A stretch of DNA of 64,000 nucleotides from CAMFTQ01 sp051881615 (GTDB lineage: Bacteria > Bacillota > Clostridia > Oscillospirales > Acutalibacteraceae), in NCBI GenBank assembly GCA_051881615.1, contig JBJEQF010000029.1, positions 1 through 64,000 on the forward strand, in the 5' to 3' direction. Both the position numbers and the translations under genes were made by a program. Every line of letters starts with the position of its first letter. Position 1 is the stretch's first letter. Below the pieces are notes generated by a model. It saw nothing but the letters and a program-made list of their open reading frames with translations. It was not told the DNA's origin and made no database searches. Shown piece after piece: positions 32,825 to 41,298 of the stretch.

Positions 32825-34453
32825 TCAGTACATACCGCCCATATCAGGTGCAGCAGGAACTGCCGGTGCAGGCTCTTTGATGTCTGCTACCAGTGACTCT
32901 GTTGTGAGTACCATAGCGGCAACAGAAGCGGCGTTCTGAAGTGCGCTTCTTGTAACCTTTGTCGGGTCAACGATGCCGGCTTCGATCATATCTGTGTATT
33001 CCTCAGTCTTTGCGTTAAAGCCGTAGCCGATTTTGTTTGCTCTCTTGATGTTTTCAACGATTACAGAGCCTTCAAGACCAGCGTTTGCGGCAATCTGGCG
33101 AAGAGGTGCTTCAAGTGCCTTTAAGACAATCTGCATACCTGTTTTCTCGTCGCTGTCAGTTGCAGTTTCGATAAGCTTCTCAACAGCAGGGATAGCGTTG
33201 ATTGGTGCGATACCGCCGCCTGCAACGATGCCCTCTTCAACTGCTGCCTTTGTAGCAGCGAGTGCGTCCTCAATTCTTAACTTCTTTTCCTTCATTTCGA
33301 TTTCGGTTGCTGCGCCGACTTTAATAACTGCAACGCCGCCTGCAAGCTTTGCAAGACGCTCCTGAAGCTTTTCACGGTCAAAGTCAGAGGTTGTTGTTTC
33401 AATCTGCGCTCTGATCTGGTTTACACGAGCCTTGATGTCATCAGAATCGCCTGCGCCGTCAACAATGATAGTGTTTTCCTTGTCAACCTTAACCTGTCTT
33501 GCACGTCCGAGCTGATCTATTGTTGTATCCTTAAGCTCAAGACCTAAGTCAGCCGTGATTACTGTACCGCCTGTAAGCGTTGCGATATCCTGAAGCATCT
33601 CTTTTCTTCTGTCGCCAAAGCCGGGAGCCTTAACTGCAACGCAGGTAAATGTTCCTCTGAGCTTGTTAAGAACGAGAGTTGTAAGAGCCTCGCCCTCAAC
33701 GTCCTCTGCGATGATAAGGAGCTTTTTGCCGCCCTGTACGATCTGCTCAAGAAGCGGAAGAATTTCCTGAATATTTGAAATCTTCTTGTCAGTGATAAGA
33801 ATGAAAGGATCGTCAAGCTCTGCTACCATTTTGTCTGTATCTGTTACCATATAAGGTGCGATGTAACCGCGGTCAAACATCATACCCTCTACAACCTCGC
33901 TGTAGGTTTCTGCTGTTTTTGACTCCTCTACTGTGATAACGCCGTCTGTTGATACCTTTTCCATAGCCTCTGCGATAAGGTTGCCGATGAACTCATCAGC
34001 TGAAGAAACTGTTGCTACTCTTGCAACGTCCTGTGTACCCTTTACAGCCTGACTGTTCTTTACGATTTCTGCAACAGCCGCATCTACAGCCTTTTGAATA
34101 CCCTTTTTGAGTACCATCGGGTTTGCGCCTGCTGTTACGTTTTTCATACCCTCACGGATAAGTGCCTGCGCAAGCAGAGTAGCTGTTGTTGTGCCGTCGC
34201 CTGCAACGTCGTTTGTCTTGATTGAAACTTCCTTTACAAGCTGTGCGCCCATATTTTCAAAGGCATCGTCAAGCTCAATTTCCTTAGCGATTGTTACACC
34301 GTCGTTTGTGATAAGCGGTGCGCCGAATTTTTTGTCGATTACTACATTTCTGCCCTTAGGACCGAGTGTGATTTTAACTGTGTCTGCAAGCTGGTCAATA
34401 CCGCTCATAAGAGCCTTTCTTGCGTCTTCACCGTATGCGATTTGCTTAGCCAT
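32825..34453 (-). CDS. groL: 60 kDa chaperonin GroEL
   Basis: The ATP-driven folding chamber subunit. The 542-residue protein shows the ATP-site blocks TLGPKGRNVV (about 30-39) and NDVAGDGTTTATLLAQ (82-97), the conserved Asp in that block, and the late GGGIAPI with a C-terminal GGMY tail. It lies 17 bases behind groES in the usual order and ends at a strong terminator. Control is through the CIRCE operator upstream of groES. Confidence 0.98.
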   Translation of the reverse strand: MAKQIAYGEDARKALMSGIDQLADTVKITLGPKGRNVVIDKKFGAPLITNDGVTIAKEIELDDAFENMGAQLVKEVSIKTNDVAGDGTTTATLLAQALIREGMKNVTAGANPMVLKKGIQKAVDAAVAEIVKNSQAVKGTQDVARVATVSSADEFIGNLIAEAMEKVSTDGVITVEESKTAETYSEVVEGMMFDRGYIAPYMVTDTDKMVAELDDPFILITDKKISNIQEILPLLEQIVQGGKKLLIIAEDVEGEALTTLVLNKLRGTFTCVAVKAPGFGDRRKEMLQDIATLTGGTVITADLGLELKDTTIDQLGRARQVKVDKENTIIVDGAGDSDDIKARVNQIRAQIETTTSDFDREKLQERLAKLAGGVAVIKVGAATEIEMKEKKLRIEDALAATKAAVEEGIVAGGGIAPINAIPAVEKLIETATDSDEKTGMQIVLKALEAPLRQIAANAGLEGSVIVENIKRANKIGYGFNAKTEEYTDMIEAGIVDPTKVTRSALQNAASVAAMVLTTESLVADIKEPAPAVPAAPDMGGMY

Positions 34454-34470
34454 AATAAATATACCTCCTA

Positions 34471-34755
34471 TTATTCTACAACTGCAAGAATGTCGCCCTG
34501 ACGAACGATTGTGTATTCCTCGCCGTCAAGCTTAACTTCTGTTCCTGAATATTTGCTTGTGATTACCTTGTCGCCGATGTTTACAAACATCTCTACTTCT
34601 TTACCGTCTACCATTCCTCCCGGGCCTACGGCTACGATTGTGGCGAACTGCGGCTTTTCCTGTGAAGCTGAGGTAAGAACAATGCCGCTGGCTGTTGTCT
34701 GCTCTGCTTCTTCAAACTTAACTACAACTCTGTCAAGTAATGGTTTAATTTTCAT
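34471..34755 (-). CDS. groES: 10 kDa co-chaperonin GroES
   Basis: The 94-residue lid of the GroEL chamber. It begins MKIKPLLDRVVVK, has the mobile-loop region EEAEQTTASGIVLTSASQEKP shortened here to the contact IVL, and the conserved GDKVITSKYSGTEVK. It is the first gene of the operon, with a CIRCE element 33 bases upstream of its ATG. Confidence 0.97.
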   Translation of the reverse strand: MKIKPLLDRVVVKFEEAEQTTASGIVLTSASQEKPQFATIVAVGPGGMVDGKEVEMFVNIGDKVITSKYSGTEVKLDGEEYTIVRQGDILAVVE

Positions 34756-34787
34756 ATTTATGTCCTCCTAAAGCTTAATACTTTTTA

Positions 34788-34814
34788 TTAGCACTCTATA
34801 TCCCCGAGTGCTAA
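34788..34814. promoter_or_regulatory. CIRCE operator (HrcA binding site)
   Basis: Perfect 9-9-9 inverted repeat TTAGCACTC-N9-GAGTGCTAA, the binding site of the heat-shock repressor HrcA. It overlaps the start of the groESL transcript. hrcA is not in this window. Confidence 0.97.
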
Positions 34815-34818
34815 TTAT

Positions 34819-34846
34819 ATTTTATACCAATTTTTAGAAATGTCAA
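34819..34846 (-). promoter_or_regulatory. sigma-A promoter of groESL
   Basis: -35 TTGACA (34841-34846), 16-base spacer, -10 TAAAAT (34819-34824), immediately upstream of CIRCE. Another TATAAT is five bases further down but too far from the -35. Confidence 0.78.
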
Positions 34847-34919
34847 TACTATTGATGAATTTTCTTTGGTGAAGTTTTTGTGAAAAAATGAACATTAAGA
34901 CTGTTTTATATAGCTAAAA

Positions 34920-35954
34920 CTACAATCTTATCATTTTTTGCAATATGCTTTGTGAAAATTGAACCGATAAAAGCTCAGCTGCTTCGGAATTTACAAACAA
35001 ATTGCACTCCGAAATATATAGCACAGGCACAGACTTAATATCTGCATTGTTATAAAGTATGCTGACAGCCGTTGCCGCCGAGTTTTTGCCTAAGGAACTG
35101 TAATCAATACCATAGGTTGCAAGACAGCCGCTTTGAACCATATCCTCATCGCCTGCTATAATAGGAATTTTATTTTCGTTTGCGATTTCTATAATGTCAG
35201 AAAGGGAATTATTGACAGCCCTATCTGTCGGAAGATAGAACACGTCAACGCTTTTTGCCATATTCTCTGCTTTTTCTGTTATTTCGTCCTCATTCTTAAA
35301 GGCAAAGTCCTTGAACGTAAGACCTATTTTTTCAGCCTCTTTCTTGGCTATATTCACCTGCAAAAGCGAGTCGACATCAGCTTCACCGTAAAGTGCGCCG
35401 ACTGTTTTGGCATTCGGAAAAAGCTCTGAAATCAAATCCATCTGTTCAAAGCAAGGTGTGTAGTTTGAAACTCCCGTTACGTTTGTATTCGGCTTTTCGT
35501 TGGACTCGACAAGTCCGGCCTCCTCGGGGTCTGTAACGGCAGAAAACACAATCGGTATTTCCTTTGTTGTCTGATAAGCCGCCACTGCGCTTTGCTCTCC
35601 TATTGCGTAGATAAGGTCAAATTTATTATTGACAAACGTTTTTGCTATTGATAAGCAGTTTTCTTTGCTTGAACCGGCGCTTTCTGTTGTTATTACAATG
35701 TTTTTCCTGTTTTCAAAGCCTGTCGCTTCAAGCTCCTTTATAAAGCCTGAACAGGCTTCATTATAAATTGTTGTGTCGTTATATTTAATTATTCCTATTT
35801 TGTATTTCGGAACCTTTTCATAGGTCGGAGTTGTGCTTGTTGTATTACTGCTGTGATTATCCGTTTGAGGACTGCTGTTGCCAAACACAAAATATATTCC
35901 GGCAATAAGAATTACAGCAAGCGCTATCGCTACAAATTTTACTGTTTTTTTCAT
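34920..35954 (-). CDS. ABC transporter substrate-binding protein, second copy (TrpX-like)
   Basis: A 344-residue extracytoplasmic binding protein of the COG2984 (TrpX/DUF534) family. The N-terminal segment (about 4-24) is hydrophobic and has no lipobox cysteine, so it is probably anchored by an uncleaved helix or released. Family blocks are YKIGIIKYND, GEQSAVAAYQTT, NYTPCFEQMDLI and YLPTDRAVNNSL. It lies after the ATPase gene with its own hairpin and promoter; a paralogous lipoprotein starts the operon. Transport of tryptophan or another amino acid is suggested by the family only. The ATG at 35954 follows AAGG. Confidence 0.87.
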   Translation of the reverse strand: MKKTVKFVAIALAVILIAGIYFVFGNSSPQTDNHSSNTTSTTPTYEKVPKYKIGIIKYNDTTIYNEACSGFIKELEATGFENRKNIVITTESAGSSKENCLSIAKTFVNNKFDLIYAIGEQSAVAAYQTTKEIPIVFSAVTDPEEAGLVESNEKPNTNVTGVSNYTPCFEQMDLISELFPNAKTVGALYGEADVDSLLQVNIAKKEAEKIGLTFKDFAFKNEDEITEKAENMAKSVDVFYLPTDRAVNNSLSDIIEIANENKIPIIAGDEDMVQSGCLATYGIDYSSLGKNSAATAVSILYNNADIKSVPVLYISECNLFVNSEAAELLSVQFSQSILQKMIRL

Positions 35955-35978
35955 ATACCTTAACCTTTCGTTTTTCAG

Positions 35979-36008
35979 AAAAAATAAATGGCAGGACACC
36001 CTGCCATT
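35979..36008 (-). terminator. terminator between the ABC ATPase and the second binding protein
   Basis: Perfect 9-bp hairpin AATGGCAGG/CCTGCCATT with a 4-base loop (35987-36008), followed by TATTTTTT on the minus strand. Confidence 0.85.
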
Positions 36009-36009
36009 C

Positions 36010-36038
36010 ATTATACATTATTTTGTGTTATTCGGCAA
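36010..36038 (-). promoter_or_regulatory. candidate promoter of the second binding protein
   Basis: -35 TTGCCG (36033-36038, inside the ATPase 3' end), 17-base spacer, perfect -10 TATAAT (36010-36015). The -10 is next to the hairpin's upstream arm, so transcription would start within that arm. Confidence 0.5.
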
Positions 36039-36825
36039 GCATCATTCTGTCGTTTGCAAACTCACCGTGGCTTACCTTTTCAAACATACCGAGAAGGTCG
36101 GATACATCAAGCTTTTGCTTTTCTTCGCCCTTTACATCGTACACAATTTTACCCTCGTGCATCATAATAAGGCGGTTGCCGTATTTGATTGCGTCCTTCA
36201 TATTATGAGTAATCATAATTGTTGTGATGTGGTCGGTTGTTACAATTTCGTCGCTAAGCTCAAGTACCTTTTTTGCAGTTTTAGGGTCAAGTGCCGCTGT
36301 ATGCTCGTCAAGTAATAACAGCTTCGGCTTCTGAAGTGTAGCCATAAGGAGCGTTAGTGCCTGCCTTTGACCGCCGCTTAAAAGTCCTACCTTTGAGCTA
36401 AGACGCGATTCAAGTCCTAAGTCGAGCCTTTCAAGCTGACGCTTGAATTCTGCCTTTTGTGACGGCTTAACTGCCCAGCCAAGTCCTCTTGACATACCTC
36501 TGCGGGCGGCTATAGCCATATTTTCTATAATTTCCATATCGGCAACTGTGCCGTTCATCGGGTCCTGAAAAACTCGACCGAGGTATTTTGCCCTTTTGTA
36601 CTCGGGAAGTCCCGACACATCTACGCTGTCGATCAAAATCTGACCGCTGTCAACAGGCCATACGCCTGCTATAGCGTTTAACAATGTACTTTTTCCTGCT
36701 CCGTTACCGCCGATAACCGTGCAGAAATCTCCAGCCTCAAGAGTAAGAGTTACTCCGTTTAATGCAACCTTTTCGTTGACTGTGCCGGCATTAAAGGTTT
36801 TTCGTAAATTTTTAACCTGTAGCAT
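36028..36825 (-). CDS. ABC transporter ATP-binding protein (TrpY/Z-type)
   Basis: A 265-residue ABC ATPase with Walker A GGNGAGKST (about 38-46), the signature LLSGGQRQALTLL, Walker B LLLLDEHTAALDP and the switch His in MITHN. It belongs with the permease, overlapping it by one base (TAATG), and the COG2984 binding proteins on both sides. The unit probably imports an amino acid or related solute. Confidence 0.95.
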   Translation of the reverse strand: MLQVKNLRKTFNAGTVNEKVALNGVTLTLEAGDFCTVIGGNGAGKSTLLNAIAGVWPVDSGQILIDSVDVSGLPEYKRAKYLGRVFQDPMNGTVADMEIIENMAIAARRGMSRGLGWAVKPSQKAEFKRQLERLDLGLESRLSSKVGLLSGGQRQALTLLMATLQKPKLLLLDEHTAALDPKTAKKVLELSDEIVTTDHITTIMITHNMKDAIKYGNRLIMMHEGKIVYDVKGEEKQKLDVSDLLGMFEKVSHGEFANDRMMLAE

Positions 36826-37802
36826 TACAGAGAATCTCCTTTCTTTTCGGCTGATGATAATTTTGCGTTCTGCTTAACAACACGCTTGAACGATGTTTTT
36901 GACTTAGCCTGTAAATAAGGAACAGCAAGGAATATTGCAACGATTACTGCTGTGAAGAGCTTCATATCGTCTGACGGCATCTTGAGCCATAAAACTATAC
37001 CCATTACTATGTAGTAAATTATGCTGCCGATTACAACAAAAACAAGGCTTAAAGCAAAGTTTAAACGCTTTTTGAATATTGCGTTACACAGAACCTGACC
37101 GATGATTACAGCGGCAAGTCCTATAACGATTGCACCTCTGCCCATATTGATGTCGGCAAAGCCCTGATACTGAGCGATAAGACTGCCTGAAAGACCTACA
37201 AGTGCATTTGAAAGTGAAAGCGCAATAACCTTTGTCATATTGATATTGATGCCCTGTGCCTTAGTCATATTCGGGTTACTGCCTGTTGCTCTGATAGATG
37301 CGCCCTGCTCTGTGCCGAAATACCAGTAAAGAGCAATAATAACTACTGCGGCAAAAACAAGTGCAACAAGGATAGCTAAATATACCTCTCTTAAAGAAAT
37401 TACAACGCCTACCTTGTCTACGCTTATAGTCTGGTTAGCCTTGCCCATAATATTCAGATTTATAGAGTAAAGTGCTATCTGCGTTAAGATACCTGCAAGA
37501 ATATCGGGAATACCGAGCAGAGTATGTAAAAGTCCTGTGATAAGTCCGGCAAGCAAGCCTGCGATTACTGCTACTATCATAGCAAGCCATACAGGGTAGC
37601 CTGCAAGGAGCATCATAGCCGTAACAGCGCCACCTGTTGCAAGCGAGCCATCAACGGTAAGGTCTGCAAATGACAAAAGCTTGTATGTGATAAACACACC
37701 AAGCGCCATTACACCCCATATGATACCCTGTGAAATGTTACCCGGCAACGCTTTAAACAGCGTCATCGGATTTAAGGAAGTGAAATATGCTATCAGATCC
37801 AT
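36825..37802 (-). CDS. ABC transporter permease (COG4120 family)
   Basis: A 325-residue inner-membrane permease with eight or more helices, of the branched-chain-permease-like group that accompanies COG2984 binding proteins. Typical blocks are TYKLLSFADLTVDGSLATGGAV (about 40-61, a periplasm-facing loop) and the cytoplasmic EQGASIRATGSNPNM that docks on the ATPase. ATG after GGAGGAAAA. A hairpin stands between it and the first binding protein. Confidence 0.93.
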   Translation of the reverse strand: MDLIAYFTSLNPMTLFKALPGNISQGIIWGVMALGVFITYKLLSFADLTVDGSLATGGAVTAMMLLAGYPVWLAMIVAVIAGLLAGLITGLLHTLLGIPDILAGILTQIALYSINLNIMGKANQTISVDKVGVVISLREVYLAILVALVFAAVVIIALYWYFGTEQGASIRATGSNPNMTKAQGININMTKVIALSLSNALVGLSGSLIAQYQGFADINMGRGAIVIGLAAVIIGQVLCNAIFKKRLNFALSLVFVVIGSIIYYIVMGIVLWLKMPSDDMKLFTAVIVAIFLAVPYLQAKSKTSFKRVVKQNAKLSSAEKKGDSL

Positions 37803-37830
37803 TAGTATTTTCCTCCGTATAAAATCAACA

Positions 37831-37855
37831 AAACGGGATGCCTTTGCGGCACCCC
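37831..37855 (-). terminator. attenuating hairpin between binding protein and permease
   Basis: Hairpin GGGGTGCC/GGCATCCC (37835-37855 with one G-U pair and a 5-base loop) followed by GTTTTG. The T run is short, so partial termination or 3'-end protection of the abundant binding-protein message is likely. Confidence 0.6.
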
Positions 37856-37878
37856 ATTATAGTTGATGCTTTTTTAGA

Positions 37879-38871
37879 TTAGCCGATAGCCTCGTAGCCG
37901 TCGGGAACCTTGATACCTAATGTATCACAGATTGTCTTGTTGTACTTCTTTGTAAACTTAGGTGCAGCCTCGATTTCCATATCGCCGGGGTTTTTGCCGT
38001 TTACAAGAATTTCGTAGGCCATCTCGCCTGTTTTGTAGCCGAGGTCATAGTAAGAAATTGAAAGTGTAGCCACACCGCAGCCTGCGCAGATGCCCTCTTC
38101 GCCAGCAACGATAGGAGTCTTTGCCTTGATTGCTACGTTGTTGATAAGCTCCTTGTTAGAAGCTGCTGTGTTATCTGTAGGAATATAAAGAACGTCGGTT
38201 TCGTCACAAGCTGTTGTTGTAACTGATGAAACGTCGTTAGAATCTGCAAATGTGTATTCCTTGCACTCGTAGCCTAACTTCTTTAAGCAATCCTGAATAA
38301 CTGTTGACTGATACTTTGAGTTAGCCTCTGCTGAGCAGTAGAGGATACCAACCTTTTTAGCGTCAGGGAACAGCTCTTTGATCATATCTGCCTGTCCGTC
38401 AAGAGGAGCAAGATCTGTAGTACCTGAAATGTTTGTGCCTGTTTTACCTGTCCAGTTTTCAATAGCAAGCGCTGTACCGTAATCTGTAACAGATGTGCCT
38501 AAAACAGGAATTGAGTTTGTAGCTGTCTGAGCTGCCTGCAAAGCAGGAGTAGCGTTAGCCATAATGAGGTCTACAGAGTCAGCAACGAACTGGTTGCAGA
38601 TTGTTGCGCAGTTTGCAGATTCATTCTGAGCGTTCTGCTCGTCAAATGTAACCTTGTCGCCAAGCTTTGCTGTGAGTGCTTCTTTAAAGCCCTTTGTAGC
38701 TGCGTCAAGCGCATCGTGCTGAACAAGCTGGCAGATACCCACCTTGTAGCTTGTTTTTTCTGCTGCAGGCTTTGTTGCGTCATTGTTTGTGTTGCCTGTT
38801 GTTTCTGAACAGCCTGTGAAAACTGCTGCTGACATCATAGCTGCAAGCAAAATTGCTAATACTTTTTTCAA
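37879..38871 (-). CDS. ABC transporter substrate-binding lipoprotein (TrpX-like)
   Basis: A 330-residue COG2984 binding protein and the first gene of the transporter operon. The signal peptide ends with the lipobox FTGC (Cys of TGCSETTG), so the mature protein is lipid-anchored. Blocks shared with the second copy are YKVGICQLVQHD, QTATNSIPVLGTSVTDY and YIPTDNTAASN. I chose the TTG at 38871: the Shine-Dalgarno AAGGG lies nine bases before it but directly touches the alternative ATG at 38880. Confidence 0.9.
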   Translation of the reverse strand: MKKVLAILLAAMMSAAVFTGCSETTGNTNNDATKPAAEKTSYKVGICQLVQHDALDAATKGFKEALTAKLGDKVTFDEQNAQNESANCATICNQFVADSVDLIMANATPALQAAQTATNSIPVLGTSVTDYGTALAIENWTGKTGTNISGTTDLAPLDGQADMIKELFPDAKKVGILYCSAEANSKYQSTVIQDCLKKLGYECKEYTFADSNDVSSVTTTACDETDVLYIPTDNTAASNKELINNVAIKAKTPIVAGEEGICAGCGVATLSISYYDLGYKTGEMAYEILVNGKNPGDMEIEAAPKFTKKYNKTICDTLGIKVPDGYEAIG

Positions 38872-38900
38872 AATAATCATCCCTTCGATTTTCGCTATTA

Positions 38901-38920
38901 CGCTTTACAGTACTAAAGCG
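38901..38920. repeat. inverted repeat in the leader of the ABC operon
   Basis: Perfect 7-bp arms CGCTTTA and TAAAGCG with a 6-base centre, between the promoter (38935-38963) and the start codon. It may be a repressor operator or an RNA hairpin; no T run follows. Confidence 0.6.
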
Positions 38921-38934
38921 TTGATGTGATAACA

Positions 38935-38963
38935 ATTATACACAAATTCTATCATAAAATCAA
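38935..38963 (-). promoter_or_regulatory. sigma-A promoter of the ABC transporter operon
   Basis: -35 TTGATT (38958-38963), 17-base spacer, perfect -10 TATAAT (38935-38940), minus strand. Confidence 0.72.
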
Positions 38964-39015
38964 GTGAATTTTTAAATTTATTTGAAATTTTTTAAAAACT
39001 CAACACTATTTCTTT

Positions 39016-39354
39016 TCAATATACAAAAACAAGCTGAACTAAAAGCATATACAAAAGCGTTCCTACCCCGACAGAAATCAGGATATTATGCTTGATTTTG
39101 TGAAGTATCAGCACCGCTGTCAGAGAAATAAGCTCGGGCAGACCGTAGCTGCCGCCTGTAACATTCACGTCCTTTAAGCAATAAACAATAAGTATGCCGA
39201 TAATCGCAAACGGTAAAACCTTGCCCATATACGTAATAAACTTTGGCACAGGTCGGTTGCCGCTGAAAAGAATGAACGGAAAGCCGCGTAAAAAGAGCGT
39301 TACCAAGGCTATTACAAGTATTGTCACTATTGACTGCCAAACATTCTGAGTCAC
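39016..39354 (-). CDS. azlD: AzlD domain branched-chain amino acid exporter subunit
   Basis: A 112-residue membrane protein with four helices and the AzlD pattern LFLRGFPFILF (about 21-31) and KFITYMGKVLPFAIIG. AzlD partners AzlC to export branched-chain amino acids and their analogues. It begins with a GTG that overlaps the azlC stop by 4 bases (GTGA), with GGAGG eight bases upstream. Confidence 0.92.
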   Translation of the reverse strand: MTQNVWQSIVTILVIALVTLFLRGFPFILFSGNRPVPKFITYMGKVLPFAIIGILIVYCLKDVNVTGGSYGLPELISLTAVLILHKIKHNILISVGVGTLLYMLLVQLVFVY

Positions 39355-40067
39355 CTTGACAGCCTCCTTTCAATAGGCTTTTTGCCAAGGGTAAGCGACA
39401 AAAAGACGATAGCCATAGCAGGAATTAAGAAAAACTGCGAGCCGCCCTGAACAAAAATGCGAAACAGCACAAGGCAGACAAGCGAGCCGAAAACTCCAAT
39501 TAAAGCAGGTATATGCACCTTCGTGCTTTCCCACTGCTCTATAAAAATGACGAAGAAAAGCGCCGTCATTACAAAATCTATACCCTTTGCATTAAAGTCA
39601 ATATACTGACCGATAACAGCGCCGAGCGTACAGCCTGTTATCCAGTAAAGATGATCAAACAGGGTTATAAAAAAGTAGTATTTATTTTTGTTTTTGATAT
39701 ACTCGGGAGTGTTCATACACATAAGCGAATACGTTTCGTCCGTCAGTCCGAAAATGCAGTACAGCTTGTACGCTCCTAAATCCTTGTATTTGTCAATAAG
39801 CGAAAGTCCGTAAAAAACGTGACGCACATTGACGGCGACAGTCATAATAACGGCTGTCAGTAAATCAAACGTACCCCTTAACAAATCGACCTCGACATAC
39901 TGCATAGAGCCTGAATAGACGGTCATAGCAGAAAAGGTCGCCCAGTAAAACGGGTAACCGCTTTTTGCAAGAAGCACACCGAAGCCTGCGCCTAAAAACA
40001 AATATCCGCACATTATCGGAATTGTAAACGTAAACGCCGACTTCATCGCCTGTTTTGTTTCGTTCAT
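39351..40067 (-). CDS. azlC: AzlC family branched-chain amino acid exporter subunit
   Basis: A 238-residue permease with the AzlC blocks GYLFLGAGFGVLL (about 18-30), YSGSMQYVEV and NVRHVFYGLSL, and GLTDETYSL. In B. subtilis the azlCD pair exports valine, leucine and isoleucine. The ATG at 40067 follows AAGGGG. It sits 17 bases behind the methyltransferase gene and is coupled to azlD. No Lrp-type regulator gene lies beside it. Confidence 0.93.
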   Translation of the reverse strand: MNETKQAMKSAFTFTIPIMCGYLFLGAGFGVLLAKSGYPFYWATFSAMTVYSGSMQYVEVDLLRGTFDLLTAVIMTVAVNVRHVFYGLSLIDKYKDLGAYKLYCIFGLTDETYSLMCMNTPEYIKNKNKYYFFITLFDHLYWITGCTLGAVIGQYIDFNAKGIDFVMTALFFVIFIEQWESTKVHIPALIGVFGSLVCLVLFRIFVQGGSQFFLIPAMAIVFLSLTLGKKPIERRLSR

Positions 40068-40084
40068 TTCCCTACCCCTTACTT

Positions 40085-41206
40085 TTATTTGCCGAAATAC
40101 ATATAAACCTGACACTTGAGCATTCCGTTATAGAGCTTTCTGCGTTTGTCAGCCTTTGAGCCGAAGCACCTTTCAAAATCGTCATCAGGAGAAATAATTG
40201 TGTAGCTCCAGCCCTTTTGCGGTGTGAACCTCTCGCCCATCACCTTGTATATTTCCTCAGCCTGCTTTACGTCAAGCATTCGCTCGCCGTATGGTGGGTT
40301 CGTGATAACTGTCCCCTTATCTGTTTGCTTTGTGAAGTCTGATATATCACGCTTTTCAAGGGTAATTCTGTCGGCTACGTGTGCCTTTTGTGCGTTTTCT
40401 CTTGCAATATTCAGAGAAATATCGTCAATATCATAGCCGATTGCTTTAAACTCGCAATCGTTGTTGATAAGGTTTTTTGCTCTTTCTTTTTCTTCTGTCC
40501 ACACATTTTTGGGAATCTGACTCCATTTTTCTGCCGAAAAGCTCCTATAAAGTCCCGGTGCGATATTTAAAGCCTTTAACGCTGCTTCAATAAGAATTGT
40601 GCCGCTTCCGCACATCGGGTCAATAACGCAGTGATTCGGGCGTACTCTTGACAAATCCACCATAGCCGCCGCCAGCGTTTCTTTAATCGGCGCATCGTTT
40701 GAATTTGCTCTGTAGCCGCGCTTGTGAAGTCCTGCTCCGCTTGTGTCGAGCATTATGCTTACTCTGTCCTTTAAAATGAGAAACTGAACCTGATGAACTG
40801 CTCCTGTTTCTTCAAACCAAGGGAGCATATATTTTTCTTTTAAACGCTCAACTATAGCCTTTTTGATTATCTTCTGACAGGACGGAACACTTGCAAGCTT
40901 TGAGCTTAACGCTCTGCCTTTAACAGGGAATGCGTCTGTTTTTGATAAAAAATTCTCCCACGGAATATTTTTGACGTTTTGGAACAAGTCCTCAAAGCTG
41001 TACGCATTAAATTCTGAAAGGAGTATCAGAATTCTTTCACTGTAGCGTGAGCATATGTTCGCCCTTGCAAGAATGTTGTAATCACCGCTGAAAAGCACTC
41101 TGCCGTTCTGTGCGGTTACCTCCTGGGCACCCATAAAGCGAAGCTCGTTTGCGACAAGTCCCTCAAGTCCGAGCAGGCAAGGCGCTGTGTATGTTAATTT
41201 TTCCAT
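40085..41206 (-). CDS. THUMP domain class I RNA methyltransferase (RlmL/YpsC type)
   Basis: A 373-residue enzyme with an N-terminal THUMP RNA-binding domain (about 1-155) and a C-terminal SAM-dependent methyltransferase carrying DPMCGSGTILIEAAL (motif I) and the N6-adenine/guanine type catalytic motif TNPPYGERM. Family members make m2G2445-type modifications in 23S rRNA. The ATG at 41206 follows GGAGGAG; a hairpin lies 18 bases upstream. Confidence 0.92.
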   Translation of the reverse strand: MEKLTYTAPCLLGLEGLVANELRFMGAQEVTAQNGRVLFSGDYNILARANICSRYSERILILLSEFNAYSFEDLFQNVKNIPWENFLSKTDAFPVKGRALSSKLASVPSCQKIIKKAIVERLKEKYMLPWFEETGAVHQVQFLILKDRVSIMLDTSGAGLHKRGYRANSNDAPIKETLAAAMVDLSRVRPNHCVIDPMCGSGTILIEAALKALNIAPGLYRSFSAEKWSQIPKNVWTEEKERAKNLINNDCEFKAIGYDIDDISLNIARENAQKAHVADRITLEKRDISDFTKQTDKGTVITNPPYGERMLDVKQAEEIYKVMGERFTPQKGWSYTIISPDDDFERCFGSKADKRRKLYNGMLKCQVYMYFGK

Positions 41207-41223
41207 AATCTCCTCCGCAAATA

Positions 41224-41254
41224 AGGGTACTAAGCGGTAAACACTTAGTACCCT
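41224..41254. terminator. hairpin between hpf and the RNA methyltransferase gene
   Basis: Perfect 11-bp stem AGGGTACTAAG/CTTAGTACCCT with a 9-base loop, 44 bases past the hpf stop. On the minus strand it is followed by TATTTG, a weak T tract, so it may be a leaky terminator or 3'-end stabiliser for the abundant hpf message. Confidence 0.55.
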
Positions 41255-41298
41255 CAGGCTAAATTTCAATTATTTTTTGATTGCATATAAAGGCTAAT

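Noticed and set aside
38872..39015. T-box or riboswitch upstream of the ABC transporter or azlCD
   Set aside because: The leader is short, with only one simple hairpin and no T-box sequence or terminator/antiterminator pair.
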